Shown piece after piece: positions 1 through 8,479 of a DNA stretch of 22,957 nucleotides. The translations under genes and the position numbers were made by a program. Numbering within the stretch: position 1 is the first letter of the stretch; the number at the start of each line of letters is the position of its first letter. Under the pieces are notes generated by a model. The model was given only the letters and a program-made list of their open reading frames with translations. It had not been told where the DNA came from and ran no database searches. The stretch comes from CAYPOY01 sp964412395 (lineage in GTDB: Bacteria > Chloroflexota > Anaerolineae > B4-G1): positions 1 to 22,957 of the forward strand of contig CAYPOY010000044.1 of NCBI GenBank assembly GCA_964412395.1, written 5' to 3'.

Positions 1-3000
1 GACTTATTCTACATTAACTTTGCCGGGTGTCCAATTCTAGGGGTTCACTACAGGTGGCCTTGGGGAATTGCAGTAAGTCCCGATGGAACATATATCGCAG
101 TAACTTTGTTTGGAAGTGGCACTGTGTCCATATTTGATACATCAACCTTCTCAAAAGTCGCCGAGATCTCTGTTGGCTCCAATCCCGAAGGTGTGATATA
201 TTACCCTGATGGTTCCAAGATCTATGTAGCCAATCTTTCAAGCAGTACTGTCTCTGTGATTGACACTGGGACATACTCCGTAATCCAGACTATTTCCGTT
301 GGAGATGGCCCGGTGCAGTTCGATTTCAACTCGAATGCTAGCAGGCTCTATGTTGCAAACAATTGGTCTGCCAGTGTCTCAGAGATAGACGTCGGGACTG
401 GCAGTGTTCTCCGCACTTTCAATGTTGGTGCCGGCCCAATCGATGTGGAAGTCGTGGGTCAATATCTTTACGTCACAAATCACGACGATAATTCGGCATC
501 GGTTGTGGATCTGAACTCTGGGGCAACCACTGAAACGATAAGTGGCTTCAACGGACCTCATAGTATCGCGGCGGGGGGCGAGCCGGGACCCACACCTGGC
601 CTGGTCTACACAGGCCGCCGCTATCTTCCCGACTTCTCGGTGCTGATGAGCGAGGCGGACGGCAGAATCACGATGGGCGACCACGTCCACCTGCGACTTC
701 CGTTCGAGAACACGGGCAATGAGCCAATCTCCAATGCAACCGTGAAACTGCTCGGCGAGCAGCAAGAGGGCAGTTCTCCGGGCATTTACATCTACAACGG
801 CGTGGACTGGAGCAATCAACAGACCGTGCAACTTACCCCCACCATCATTGACCCCGGCGGAGAGGGTATCGCTGATTTCTGGATCTATGTAACCAACAAC
901 GACCCGACAGACCGACAGGTCCTGGGCGGTGAGACTTGGCTCCAGGTGCGTACAGGCTCGGGGGAGTGGACGGTTCGCCTGGTGCTCTCTCCCGTGCAGT
1001 TTGACATTTCCGGCAACGAGACACTGCAACTGGGATCCTGTCTTCACAACCCCGATAATTTCGAGATCCAACGGTATGCCCAGTATGCAGCAGGCGCCTC
1101 GATGATGAACACACCGCCCAATAGTGACGGCGATCCCGATACCCCAGAGCAAGCTGTTCGCAACTTGGTCGCACGGGTTAGTGAAGAATATGACTATAAC
1201 AACGAAACTCAGGCCGTTCAGTGGGCACATCCTCGTGTGCCGGACATTATACTGTTGCGCACGCGGGACAGCGCCATAGGTGTATGCCGCCACTATGCGG
1301 ACTTGACCACTGGCTTACTTCGGTCACTAGGCATCCCAACTCGCTACACAACAGCCGTTTTCAGGGAGTCCAATGGCGAGATCCCTGGTCATGCGTGGGT
1401 CGAGTTCTATACGGGCGCGAATGGATGGCGACAGGCCGATTCAACGTGGAATGCAGTCTTCCAGGAAGGAATCTACGAGGAACGCGGCCATATAGTGGAA
1501 GGAGCCTGGGCGGACCGATATCCTATGGCCGATTCGTTCTACAATCACTGCGTGCCCTCCTGTTGGGGTATGTCAATGGATTGTTCCCGGTGCCTAGAGG
1601 GGCTGGACAACTGGCGTGATTGGCCTGGTGGATGCACCGAAGACGTTCGATCTCGTTATCACAATGTAGGTTTGATGGGAATGCAATCAATGGCCACTGG
1701 GGATGATCAGGTTCTCGTTGACATCCAATCTCCCATTTTTGTCACCCGCACCTTGCCGTTCACCGTCTCTGCTGGTCTGGTGAACAGCACTACTCAGACT
1801 CTGGATGTGCTTACGGCTACTCTCTCCATCTATGAGGATATCTCTTCAACTGTACCACTCTACAACGTGTCTCCGGCCCATCACACTGCCTCCAGCTTAG
1901 CTCCTGGTGGAACCGTCACCGTCACCTGGACAGTCACGCCGCTCGTGACGGGGAGCAACCTCCCTCTGCGGGTGGCAGCCTTCAACGGAGACCTGTTCAG
2001 CTTCGACGAACGTCCTCTAGTGGTCAACGAGCCAGGCACACCACCTCCGCTGATATTGGGTGGCCTCTGCGGACCAGGCTCGGTGCAGCCCAGCGAACCG
2101 CTCACCCTCACCGCCTATGTCCTTGACGAGACACTTCAACCTCTCACGGACACACTCACAACCATCACTGCCACTCTCTACGCCACGCCTACATTGAGTT
2201 ACTCTACCACCGTTCCGCTGACCTTGGACGCCGATGGCTTCTTCCGCAGCAACCTTTCCTTGCCTATGACTGCCACCTTGGGCACCTACCACGTTATATT
2301 CACTGCCACCCGGCCCGGCTACCAGGTAGCCAAGGGTGAGTCCTACTTCTTCGTTGCAGCGCCCCTGACGATGACCCTGGAAGTCACGCCCACAATTGTC
2401 GTGGCAAGTGAACCAATGACGATGACGGCGCAGGTCTACGAACGGGGATCGCTGGTGGCTGGAGCGGCAGTCTACGCTGAGATAGCCACGCCTGGTGGAG
2501 TAGTGACCGTCCCGCTGGTGTCCGGCGGAGGTGTCTATACGATGGCCTTCCGTCCGATAGATTTAGAGCCCAACCTCGGTGGAGCGATCCTGGGTGGGCA
2601 ATGGGAGATCTTGGCTATGGCGGAGTATTATGGGAGCACGACGGTTGCCTCTGCCACGGCTACCGTCAACATCCCGCCATCTAATGTAACCATTACTGGT
2701 CCAACGATGGGTGTTGTTCAGATTGGCTACACCTTCACCGCCACCGTCAGCCCGGACACGGCTACACTGCCCATCACCTACACCTGGCACGCCACAGGGC
2801 TATCTCCGGTGACGCGCACGAGCAGCCTGACCGTGACAGACGTCGTCACCTTCACCTGGCCTACATCCGGCCCTCAGGCCATCACCGTCACGGTCACGAA
2901 CGCCGGGGGAACGGTCACGGGCACGCACTCTATCACCCTCTATACCCCTGTGCAGACGGACTTTACCGCTTCTCCCACCTCCGGCTTCGCTCCGTTGACG

Positions 3001-3495
3001 GTAGTTTTCACCAACACCTCCAGCGGCGACTACACCGCCAGCCTGTGGGACTTTGGGGATAGCGTGACCAGCACGCGAGAGAGCCCGACCCACACCTACA
3101 CACTGCCCGGCGTCTACACCGTCACCCTGAGAGTCAGCGGGCCGGGCGGCACCAACACAAAGACCCGCACGAACTACGTCTCCGTCTACGAACCGGTGAG
3201 AGCAGATTTCACCGCAAGCCCCAGGTATGGTGTTGCCCCTCTCACCATCCACTTCACTGATACTTCCAGCGGGCCGGTGTCCACCTGGGAGTGGGCCTTT
3301 GGCGATGGAGAAATAAGTATCCTTCAGCACCCCACCCACACCTATACGATGACAGGAGTATATACGGTCGGCCTGACGGTGCGGGCGGTGGAGGGCTCAG
3401 CGATCTGGCCGGGGGGGACAGACACGTTGGCCCGGATGGGTTATATTACCGTGCAGTACAGCGTCTACCTGCCTATCACCCTCCGTGGCTACTGA
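1..3495 (+). CDS. Secreted surface protein: YVTN propeller, transglutaminase-like domain, PKD repeats (5' partial)
   Basis: The reading frame is open from the first base, so the true start lies outside the window. Codon positions below count from the TTG at 106. Roughly residues 1-150 are YVTN-type beta-propeller repeats (VYVAN/LYVTN-like strands, SVIDTGT). Around 350-450 is a transglutaminase-like domain with a visible Cys-His-Asp triad: C394 in GVCRHY, H429 in GHAWVEF and D445 in QADSTWN. A Thr/Val-rich series of Ig-like segments follows. Three PKD-type domains then lie at about nt 2665-2940, 2941-3190 and 3193-3456; the last two carry typical WDFGD/WAFGDG and HTYT..GVYTV motifs. The protein ends in YSVYLPITLRGY, a tail often seen on exported Chloroflexota proteins. 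It is probably extracellular or cell-surface. The transglutaminase fold could be a peptidase or cross-linking enzyme; the substrate is unknown. Confidence 0.85.
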   Translation, partial: DLFYINFAGCPILGVHYRWPWGIAVSPDGTYIAVTLFGSGTVSIFDTSTFSKVAEISVGSNPEGVIYYPDGSKIYVANLSSSTVSVIDTGTYSVIQTISVGDGPVQFDFNSNASRLYVANNWSASVSEIDVGTGSVLRTFNVGAGPIDVEVVGQYLYVTNHDDNSASVVDLNSGATTETISGFNGPHSIAAGGEPGPTPGLVYTGRRYLPDFSVLMSEADGRITMGDHVHLRLPFENTGNEPISNATVKLLGEQQEGSSPGIYIYNGVDWSNQQTVQLTPTIIDPGGEGIADFWIYVTNNDPTDRQVLGGETWLQVRTGSGEWTVRLVLSPVQFDISGNETLQLGSCLHNPDNFEIQRYAQYAAGASMMNTPPNSDGDPDTPEQAVRNLVARVSEEYDYNNETQAVQWAHPRVPDIILLRTRDSAIGVCRHYADLTTGLLRSLGIPTRYTTAVFRESNGEIPGHAWVEFYTGANGWRQADSTWNAVFQEGIYEERGHIVEGAWADRYPMADSFYNHCVPSCWGMSMDCSRCLEGLDNWRDWPGGCTEDVRSRYHNVGLMGMQSMATGDDQVLVDIQSPIFVTRTLPFTVSAGLVNSTTQTLDVLTATLSIYEDISSTVPLYNVSPAHHTASSLAPGGTVTVTWTVTPLVTGSNLPLRVAAFNGDLFSFDERPLVVNEPGTPPPLILGGLCGPGSVQPSEPLTLTAYVLDETLQPLTDTLTTITATLYATPTLSYSTTVPLTLDADGFFRSNLSLPMTATLGTYHVIFTATRPGYQVAKGESYFFVAAPLTMTLEVTPTIVVASEPMTMTAQVYERGSLVAGAAVYAEIATPGGVVTVPLVSGGGVYTMAFRPIDLEPNLGGAILGGQWEILAMAEYYGSTTVASATATVNIPPSNVTITGPTMGVVQIGYTFTATVSPDTATLPITYTWHATGLSPVTRTSSLTVTDVVTFTWPTSGPQAITVTVTNAGGTVTGTHSITLYTPVQTDFTASPTSGFAPLTVVFTNTSSGDYTASLWDFGDSVTSTRESPTHTYTLPGVYTVTLRVSGPGGTNTKTRTNYVSVYEPVRADFTASPRYGVAPLTIHFTDTSSGPVSTWEWAFGDGEISILQHPTHTYTMTGVYTVGLTVRAVEGSAIWPGGTDTLARMGYITVQYSVYLPITLRGY

Positions 3496-3562
3496 GGATA
3501 ACCAATGGGGCGGATAGGGCACTGCTCATCTCTCGGAAACGCCAGCCCAAATTTAACAGGGC

Positions 3563-3585
3563 CCTTCGACCTTGCTCAGGGCAGG
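3563..3585. repeat. Short interspersed repeat, CCTTCGAC..CTCAGG type (copy 1)
   Basis: CCTTCGACCTTGCTCAGG followed by GCAGG. It resembles 4286-4307 (CCTTCGACAAGCTCAGGACA) and, in reverse complement, 14439-14460. This copy is intergenic, 68 bases after the stop of the surface-protein gene. A small GGGCAG/CTGCCC hairpin overlaps its end and might act as a weak terminator. Confidence 0.6.
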
Positions 3586-3607
3586 CCCTTCTGCCCACTG
3601 AGTCTAG

Positions 3608-3747
3608 TTCTCGGTACAAAACGCTCCAAGCCCCCGTCCCGGGGGCGGCCCATGCAAGAGACAATTGCTCTTTGACGCGGTTTTCGCGCCCAAACCGCCC
3701 CCGGGACGGGGGCTGGGAGCATTGGAAAACAGTTTTGTACCGAAAAC
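3608..3747. mobile_element. MITE-like element, copy 1 (140 bp)
   Basis: The ends are inverted repeats around CGGTACAAAAC / GTTTTGTACCG. Inside is a perfect 20-bp inverted pair, AGCCCCCGTCCCGGGGGCGG and its complement, flanking a short spacer. The element is bracketed by an identical 8-bp direct repeat, GAGTCTAG, at 3600-3607 and 3748-3755, as expected for a transposition target duplication. It contains no transposase-sized ORF. A closely similar copy in the same orientation lies at 8341-8479. This copy sits at the 3' end of the tadB-like pseudogene, whose frame now runs through the element and stops in the flanking repeat. Confidence 0.8.
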
Positions 3748-4000
3748 GAGTCTAGGTGCCCCACCAGTCGTCCCGGACTCCGACGCGACGAAGGCCGCCT
3801 CCACGATCTGCAAGGGCCGGTTGCCCACCCGCATGACCAGGACGTAAGACACGATGCTGATCAGGCCGGCCACCAGGACGGTGATCTCGCCCGCAGCGGT
3901 CGAGTAATACGGCATAACCAGCCCGGGGGCCGAGAGACAAAAGATGGCCAGCATAACGAAGGGGGCAATGCTGACGATGTGCGCCTCCCACCGCAGCAAA

Positions 4001-4034
4001 AGAAACCAGGTTTTTTCTGAAAAACCTGGTTTCT
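4001..4034. repeat. 34-bp palindrome, 15-bp arms with 4-nt loop (copy A)
   Basis: AGAAACCAGGTTTTT, loop TCTG, then the exact reverse complement of the first arm. It falls inside the tadB-like gene at the point where the frame changes. It has the same size and design (15+4+15, beginning AGA and ending TCT) as the palindrome at 17140-17173, although the arm sequences differ. Confidence 0.8.
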
Positions 4035-4285
4035 CAGAGTGCGCACGTTCGCCCGTCGCCGCGCCGCTGCCGCCAGGCGGTCCAACACCGTCTTGACCCG
4101 CCCGTCGTGTTTCACGTGCACCAGCAGGATCTCCACCAACAGGCCCGCGATCGGGTCGCGCCGCCGTTCTCCCAGGGGCTTCAGGGCCTGCTCCAGCGAT
4201 TGACCCGAGGCCAGCGCCGCATTTGTCTCTGCAAAGTCCCCCTGTGTCACCGCCGGCCCGCGCTTTGCCACGGCGGCGACGGCTT

Positions 4286-4307
4286 CCTTCGACAAGCTCA
4301 GGACAGG
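4286..4307. repeat. Short interspersed repeat, CCTTCGAC..CTCAGG type (copy 2)
   Basis: CCTTCGACAAGCTCAGGACA plus GG. Read on the minus strand it supplies the TGA that ends the N-terminal piece of the tadB-like gene and shifts the frame. Without it, the coding sense would run from GRGGSLK directly to EAVAAVAKRG. Confidence 0.65.
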
Positions 4308-4866
4308 TCCTTCAGGCTCCCGCCACGCCCGATGACGTCGCGAGCGATCGTGGCTACACGCGCCAGCGCCTCCTGGTAGGCGCGGCGCGTCTTGTCACGC
4401 CGCCCGCCCAGGTAGCTCCAATAGGCCAATGGGCCGATTAAGCCACCCAACACAGCTCCCGTGACGGTGCGCAGCGCTACGGCGCCCAGGATCGTCGTCG
4501 CCACGGCCAGTATCGCACCCGTCTTGAGGAACTCGCCGGCGGTGATGGGCAGGCTGGCCTGGTCGATTCTTTGCTGCAACGTGGTCCTGCGCTTCTCCGC
4601 GCCGGTCACCTTGCGCCCCACCTCCGCTGCCGGAGCTGAAGCAGACAGAGCCAGGAATATCGCCAGTACATGGGCTTTGTGCATTGCGCTGACTGTTCCT
4701 TGCCCCTCTCTTCTCAGTGGCCCGATCAGGCCCTGCTCCACGTCTTCGGGGATCGGCACCCGCGCGACGGTCTGCGGCCACAGTTCAATGGGCGGGGCGG
4801 CGATGAGGGCCTCGTCCAGACGAACCGCCTCCCAGTCATCGTGCAGCAATGTCTACTCTCTGTTCC

Positions 4867-5805
4867 TCACCATTCATCCTCATCAAAGGGGCTTCCCATT
4901 ATGAACAGTTCCTTGCCGTCCTCCAGGCGTACCCGGCGACCGACCGTCTGCTCGAAGTGGCTGAGTGATGCAGGTGATTTCCCAGAGCGCCGGAGTGCGT
5001 CGAAATCCTTGGCCGTGAAAGGCGGTGTTTCGGGTGTGTCCGGCAGGCTGAGCACGTATTCGAGAAACAGGCGACGGGCGCGAATCAGATCGCGTGGCAG
5101 GCGAATTCCTTCGCACCGGTTGGCCTCCAGGCTTTTCAAGATCTCTCTTTTCACCTCGGCAGCACCTATCGCCGATGGAGGCATATCCTGTTGTGTCCAA
5201 ACGTCCACGTACTCCTGCATCACCCGCTTGGGCGAATTCCGTGGAAAGACCATGACGTCTTTGACGGCCCCCTTCCACGGTGGATTGAAATCAATCAGGA
5301 AGCTCAGTCCCTGGACTTTTCTCCGTTTGCGGTCTGCATACCAGAGGACGATAATGAGGCCCTGTGAATCATCAGCATACATATAGGCCCGGTAGAAGGG
5401 ACTCTGCACCTGATGTTCTTGCAGACTGGAGACGTCGGTGCCAGCAGCCTCCAGCCAGGTGATCGCGTGTTGCTGATCCTCCTCGTGCCCGATGCGATGC
5501 TGGTTCAAGAGCGCAAGCAGGGAGTCCAGGTAGCCGCGTTCATCCAGCCATGCGGGTATCACTGCGCCCATGCGATCCTGAACTGGCGCCGGGGCACTGG
5601 CATAGGCGCTAAGCAACACGGGCAGGAACTCGGACGGTTTGAGCCCCTTGAACACCGCGTTCAGGTCTGCCTTGAGCGCCTGGGCATCTTTATTAGCCAG
5701 CGCCTCGTTGCCCAGCAGCCCATCCAGGCGTGGCCGCAGCAAGGCAAGCGGTGAGAGGTTCGGGGTGGAACGCCTTCGCCTTTGTCTTTTGCGTGTTTTG
5801 CTCAT
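4867..5805 (-). CDS. Uncharacterised 312-aa protein
   Basis: I do not recognise this family. The N-terminus is very basic (MSKTRKRQRRRRSTPN), then soluble and mostly helical. A mixed alpha/beta core (GLIIVLWYADRKRRKVQGLSFLIDF) lies around residues 150-175, followed by a helical charged C-terminus. There is no signal peptide, membrane segment or obvious catalytic motif. The ATG at 5805 is preceded by GAGGAG about nine bases upstream. The start overlaps the stop of the decayed upstream gene by four bases (ATGA), which points to former translational coupling. The gene ends 17 bases before the tadB-like pseudogene. Codon use looks normal for the window, so I consider it a real, probably expressed gene of unknown function. 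Confidence 0.75.
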   Translation of the reverse strand: MSKTRKRQRRRRSTPNLSPLALLRPRLDGLLGNEALANKDAQALKADLNAVFKGLKPSEFLPVLLSAYASAPAPVQDRMGAVIPAWLDERGYLDSLLALLNQHRIGHEEDQQHAITWLEAAGTDVSSLQEHQVQSPFYRAYMYADDSQGLIIVLWYADRKRRKVQGLSFLIDFNPPWKGAVKDVMVFPRNSPKRVMQEYVDVWTQQDMPPSAIGAAEVKREILKSLEANRCEGIRLPRDLIRARRLFLEYVLSLPDTPETPPFTAKDFDALRRSGKSPASLSHFEQTVGRRVRLEDGKELFIMGSPFDEDEW

Positions 5806-6443
5806 AGAGTATTCTCCTCACTTTCTCCGCCCCTCAAGAAACACCCGTCCAATCCAGTAAGGGCCTCAGCGGTTTCCTCATTGCCCAACTTTATGCAAAC
5901 CGCCGCCAGGTTTGCGTACGCTTCCCTGACCCGTGGCTAGCGCTCAATGACACGTTGGAAGGCGGCTAGCGCATTCACATCTTCCGCCACTGCACCGGTC
6001 GCCCTCTAACTGCCTTGTGCAGCTCGGTGAAGCACTGGGCGTGTTTTGGCCTCCAGAATCTTGCGCAGGCTCCAGCGCCGGCTGTAGCGGGCCAGCAAAT
6101 CCTCGTACCATTCGACAAACTCGCTCACGTGCCCTGCGTGCACGGCGATTTCGGCCAGCAGCGCACAGTAGTAAGCCGCCGTCTTGTAGCGCTTGCTGCC
6201 GGCAGCGACGTGTGTCTCCAGGATGGTCCAGTAGAGGTGTTCGGCTCGCTGGATGTGGAGCGCACGTTGCAGTGGGGTCAAGTCTGGAATAGGCAAACGG
6301 TCGCGCAGGAAGCGGGCGTATTCGTTGTACGAGGCACTGCTGTCGAGGTCCGTTCTGACTTTGGGCAGGTACTCGCCGTCCAACGGCTGCCCGTGCAGCG
6401 CCGCCAGCAAGTGAGCCTTGGCGACCAGTTTGAGTTCTTCCAA
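5802..6443 (-). pseudogene. Decayed gene with TPR-like tail and two in-frame amber stops
   Basis: One frame runs from a TTG at 6443 to TGA at 5804-5802 but is interrupted by TAG at 6008-6006 and TAG at 5939-5937. The first 145 codons are helical (KTAAYYCALLAEIAVHAG, EFVEWYEDLLARYSRRWSLR) and vaguely resemble the C-terminal part of SWIM zinc-finger-associated proteins; that is a weak impression. The part after the stops reads like a TPR (ALAAFQRVIER, then EAYANLAAVCIKLGNEETA). No zinc-binding domain is visible upstream because the frame closes just before 6443, so the N-terminus also seems to be missing. The final stop overlaps the next gene's start. A shorter expressed product from 6443 to 6006 is possible. 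Confidence 0.55.
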
Positions 6444-6482
6444 GGCGGAGTAGCCGCATAGACTGCGCGGTATCTACCGGAT

Positions 6483-6512
6483 ATATTATCGCCGGTTTAC
6501 GATTTGTTACAA
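6483..6512 (-). promoter_or_regulatory. Possible sigma70 promoter downstream of jetD
   Basis: On the minus strand there is TTGTAA (6512-6507), an 18-bp spacer and TAATAT (6488-6483) in the 121-bp AT-richer gap between jetD and the decayed gene. It is a reasonable but unproven promoter that would separate the downstream genes from the Wadjet operon. Confidence 0.35.
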
Positions 6513-6564
6513 GCCGGGTACAATTTGTGTTGCTTGGCCTGTGGTACTGGCGTTGCGCGGGAGC

Positions 6565-7815
6565 TTAGTCAAGAGCGACGGCCTCTTGCTCTAGCTTGAT
6601 TCCCTTCAGAAGCATGTAGTCAATCAGTGCCACCAGGTCAGCCAGGGCGGGGTGGTGTCTTAAGCGGGCCAGGTTGCGCTTATCAACGGAGGAAAGGGGA
6701 TGGGCCCAGTGAGCGTAGGTGTCCAGTGTACGCCGGTCCATACGGTAGGGTGCAAAGCGAGGCGAGACCTGCGTGCGCAACTGGGCCAGAATGTTAAGCC
6801 CGCCGTAGTCAATATCGGCCCAGAGAAGCAGGGGGATGTCTGAAGGTAAGTCATCGGCCAGGCATCGCAGCAGGTGACGACTGGCGGGCGATGGATTGCC
6901 CCACAGGCACAGAGCGGCCAGGCCTTGGTCTCTATTCTGGCCTTCGTGATGTACCAGTTCGTAGAACGAGGTCAGATTCTCCACACAGACCACGCGGACG
7001 GCATTTACCCGCACTTGTTCCACACGTCCAGCCAGCGCCGTGGGAATCCCCACAGATGGGTAGAACTCGGACAGTGACATCACCTGGCCGTGGGCGTCCA
7101 CCAGCCGCCAGGGACCATAGAGGTACAGGTGACCAGGATTGGCGACCAGACCCAACTCGCGCAGTACTTCCTGGTTGGACAGGGCGCGCCATTCAGGCTG
7201 GTGGCGGCGGGCCAGCCGGGCAATTGCTCGCTTGAGCGCTTCAAAGCGCTTGCTGTCGTTGAACACCCGCACGCTGAAAACGCGGTACGGGACTTCTTTC
7301 TTCGCGTCACCGGGAAGAGCCAGAAGGGCAGCTAACAGATCCCGATTCCAGCCGTCGTCACTCAGATCAAAGGGAGCGGGTGATTTACCCGCTTTGAGTT
7401 GATCGAGGCAGCGATCCACAGCCTGCTTGCGCCAGCCATCGAGGCGAAGGTGGTCCCCAAGAAGCAGAGCACGCAGGCGCTGGCGTCGTTCGGCCAGAGG
7501 TTCGCGCCCCAGCAAAGCGTAGAGCTGTTCTACGTGCTCAGGCTCTAGCGTCACCGCGTCGAGCAGGTGGCCCTGCTGTCCCGGTTGCCAGGCCAGGTGG
7601 ACTAGACCGTGCCTCTCCAGCTCTTCCAACTGCTCGTTGGCCGTGGTACGGGGGATGGGATCGGTCTGGCTGTAGTAGCCGGGCAGCGTGCCGGCGACGT
7701 CGTCCAGGTTGACGCGGACGGCACGCCTGGGAGCGCCGCCACGCCGTTCGTACACGTCGAGCAAGATGTGGAGAAGAGCAGCGACGTCGGGTGTGGGGGT
7801 GAAAGGGACAACCAT
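6565..7815 (-). CDS. jetD: Wadjet nuclease subunit JetD (DUF3322/DUF2220)
   Basis: 416 residues, the usual size for JetD. The N-terminal half is helical and winged-helix-like, matching the DUF3322 arm. The C-terminal half is the DUF2220 TOPRIM-like nuclease: conserved Glu at E279 in VCVENLTSF and the acidic pair D334/D336 in LLLWADIDYGG. The C-terminus KGIKLEQEAV is typical of the family. In studied Wadjet systems a JetABC SMC complex extrudes plasmid DNA and JetD cleaves it, so small circular DNA is destroyed. All visible catalytic residues are intact. The ATG at 7815 begins the conserved N-terminus but has no Shine-Dalgarno sequence, because the upstream bases belong to a heptamer repeat hairpin. 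It is the last gene of the operon. Confidence 0.93.
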   Translation of the reverse strand: MVVPFTPTPDVAALLHILLDVYERRGGAPRRAVRVNLDDVAGTLPGYYSQTDPIPRTTANEQLEELERHGLVHLAWQPGQQGHLLDAVTLEPEHVEQLYALLGREPLAERRQRLRALLLGDHLRLDGWRKQAVDRCLDQLKAGKSPAPFDLSDDGWNRDLLAALLALPGDAKKEVPYRVFSVRVFNDSKRFEALKRAIARLARRHQPEWRALSNQEVLRELGLVANPGHLYLYGPWRLVDAHGQVMSLSEFYPSVGIPTALAGRVEQVRVNAVRVVCVENLTSFYELVHHEGQNRDQGLAALCLWGNPSPASRHLLRCLADDLPSDIPLLLWADIDYGGLNILAQLRTQVSPRFAPYRMDRRTLDTYAHWAHPLSSVDKRNLARLRHHPALADLVALIDYMLLKGIKLEQEAVALD

Positions 7816-7820
7816 CTATT

Positions 7821-7882
7821 CGTGTTGCGTGTTGCGTGTTGCGTAGAACCATCAGAACACGGGACACGCAATACGCAACACG
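7821..7882. repeat. Heptamer-repeat hairpin between the DUF4926-like gene and jetD
   Basis: GTTGCGT is repeated three times at 7824-7844. A near-perfect inverted copy (ACACGCAATACGCAACACG, 7864-7882) pairs with 7821-7839 across a 24-nt loop, with one mismatch in 19. It fills the whole intergenic space and occupies the place where a ribosome binding site for jetD would be. It could act as a transcript hairpin or simply be a repeat insertion. Confidence 0.75.
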
Positions 7883-7883
7883 T

Positions 7884-8138
7884 TTATGCTATTACTGCTT
7901 CAGCGATTTGCCGCACGACAGGGCGGTCAACGGCGGTGGGTCGGCGGAAGGCACTGGCTGGCATTGTGACGACAGCCACCGTATTACCCAGCATATCAAA
8001 AAACTCGACGCTGTACCCGGTTTCTAAGCCATGCACATCGTGGCGTTCGACGACAACTCCTACGTCACCCGTTGCCAGTCCGTCCTCGGGCAAATCAACC
8101 AACAAAACCACATCTTTAAATAAAGGAAAGTCCGTCAT
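7884..8138 (-). CDS. DUF4926-like small protein
   Basis: 84 residues beginning MTDFPLFKDVVLLVDLPEDG. The pattern (short hydrophobic beta strands, LATGDVGVVVE, GYSVEFFDMLGNTVAVV) matches DUF4926, a small beta-rich family. The start at 8138 is chosen because AAGGAG lies seven bases upstream; an ATG at 8141 is the alternative. It begins 20 bases after the stop of the DUF6883-like remnant. As I recall, DUF4926 and DUF6883 genes are often neighbours and are suspected to form a toxin-antitoxin-like pair; the function is not established. The gene sits inside the Wadjet operon, between jetC and jetD, and would be co-transcribed with them. Confidence 0.7.
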   Translation of the reverse strand: MTDFPLFKDVVLLVDLPEDGLATGDVGVVVERHDVHGLETGYSVEFFDMLGNTVAVVTMPASAFRRPTAVDRPVVRQIAEAVIA

Positions 8139-8158
8139 CATTATTCTCCTTGCGTCAC

Positions 8159-8332
8159 TCAATCAGGAAACAGTGTGATGAAACGGGGATAGTCTGCTCC
8201 AATATCAATCTGCCATATACTGCGCACAGTCAATGATCGGCCATCTGGCGTAGTCAGTGGTGCCCGTATTTCGGAATTTTCATAATCGCTTTGCGAAACT
8301 ATAACCTTGCTACGGGACACTTTATGTGCCTG
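8159..8332 (-). pseudogene. DUF6883-like C-terminal remnant
   Basis: A 57-codon open stretch without a good start encodes a segment with APLTTPDGRSL, VRSIWQID and DYPRFITLFPD, matching the C-terminal half of DUF6883-like proteins. The N-terminal half is absent. The frame closes at 8333, within the 8-bp direct repeat flanking MITE copy 2. The 112 bases on the far side of the MITE do not encode the missing N-terminus, so a deletion accompanied or followed the insertion. Its usual partner, the DUF4926-like gene, is intact immediately downstream. Confidence 0.6.
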
Positions 8333-8340
8333 TTAGCTAG

Positions 8341-8479
8341 TTCACGGTACAAAACGCTCATAGCCCCCGTCTCGGGGGCGGCCCATGCAAGAAACGACCG
8401 CTTTTTGACACGGTTTTTGTGCCTAAACCGCCCCCGGGACGGGGGCTGGGAGCACTGGAAAACAGTTTTGTACCGGAAA
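8341..8479. mobile_element. MITE-like element, copy 2 (139 bp)
   Basis: Same terminal inverted repeats (CGGTACAAAAC / GTTTTGTACCG), same orientation and same long G/C hairpin as 3608-3747, with scattered substitutions. The flanks TTAGCTAG (8333-8340) and CTAGCTAG (8480-8487) are a 7-of-8 match and fit an 8-bp target duplication. The remaining space up to the jetC stop (8488-8599) holds no gene I can support, only a weak inverted repeat CCAGGCA/TGCCTGG at 8549-8580. Confidence 0.8.

Larger units (their letters stand above)
3604..4849 (-). pseudogene. tadB: TadB-like type II secretion F-domain protein, disrupted
   Basis: Three consecutive reading frames together give a TadB/GspF-type membrane protein of the Tad (Flp) pilus assembly platform. 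The N-terminal piece (4849 to 4298) carries hydrophobic segments (VLAIFLALSASA, ILAVATTILGAVAL) and ends at TGA after GGSLKDLS. The middle piece (from about 4295 to 4035) carries the F-domain core (GQSLEQALKPLGERRRDP). The C-terminal piece (from about 3999) carries two further membrane helices (SIAPFVMLAIFC, ITVLVAGLISIVSYVL). The first break coincides with the short repeat at 4286-4307, the second with the 34-bp palindrome at 4001-4034. The 3' end runs into the MITE. The first ~55 residues do not look like TadB, so translation may have begun near 4684. No tadA or tadC neighbour is visible. It is probably inactive; sequencing error is unlikely to place both breaks exactly at repeats. Confidence 0.7.

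Noticed and set aside
379..1293. 304-aa minus-strand ORF opposite the surface protein
   Set aside because: It overlaps the propeller and transglutaminase domains, which are clearly coding on the plus strand.
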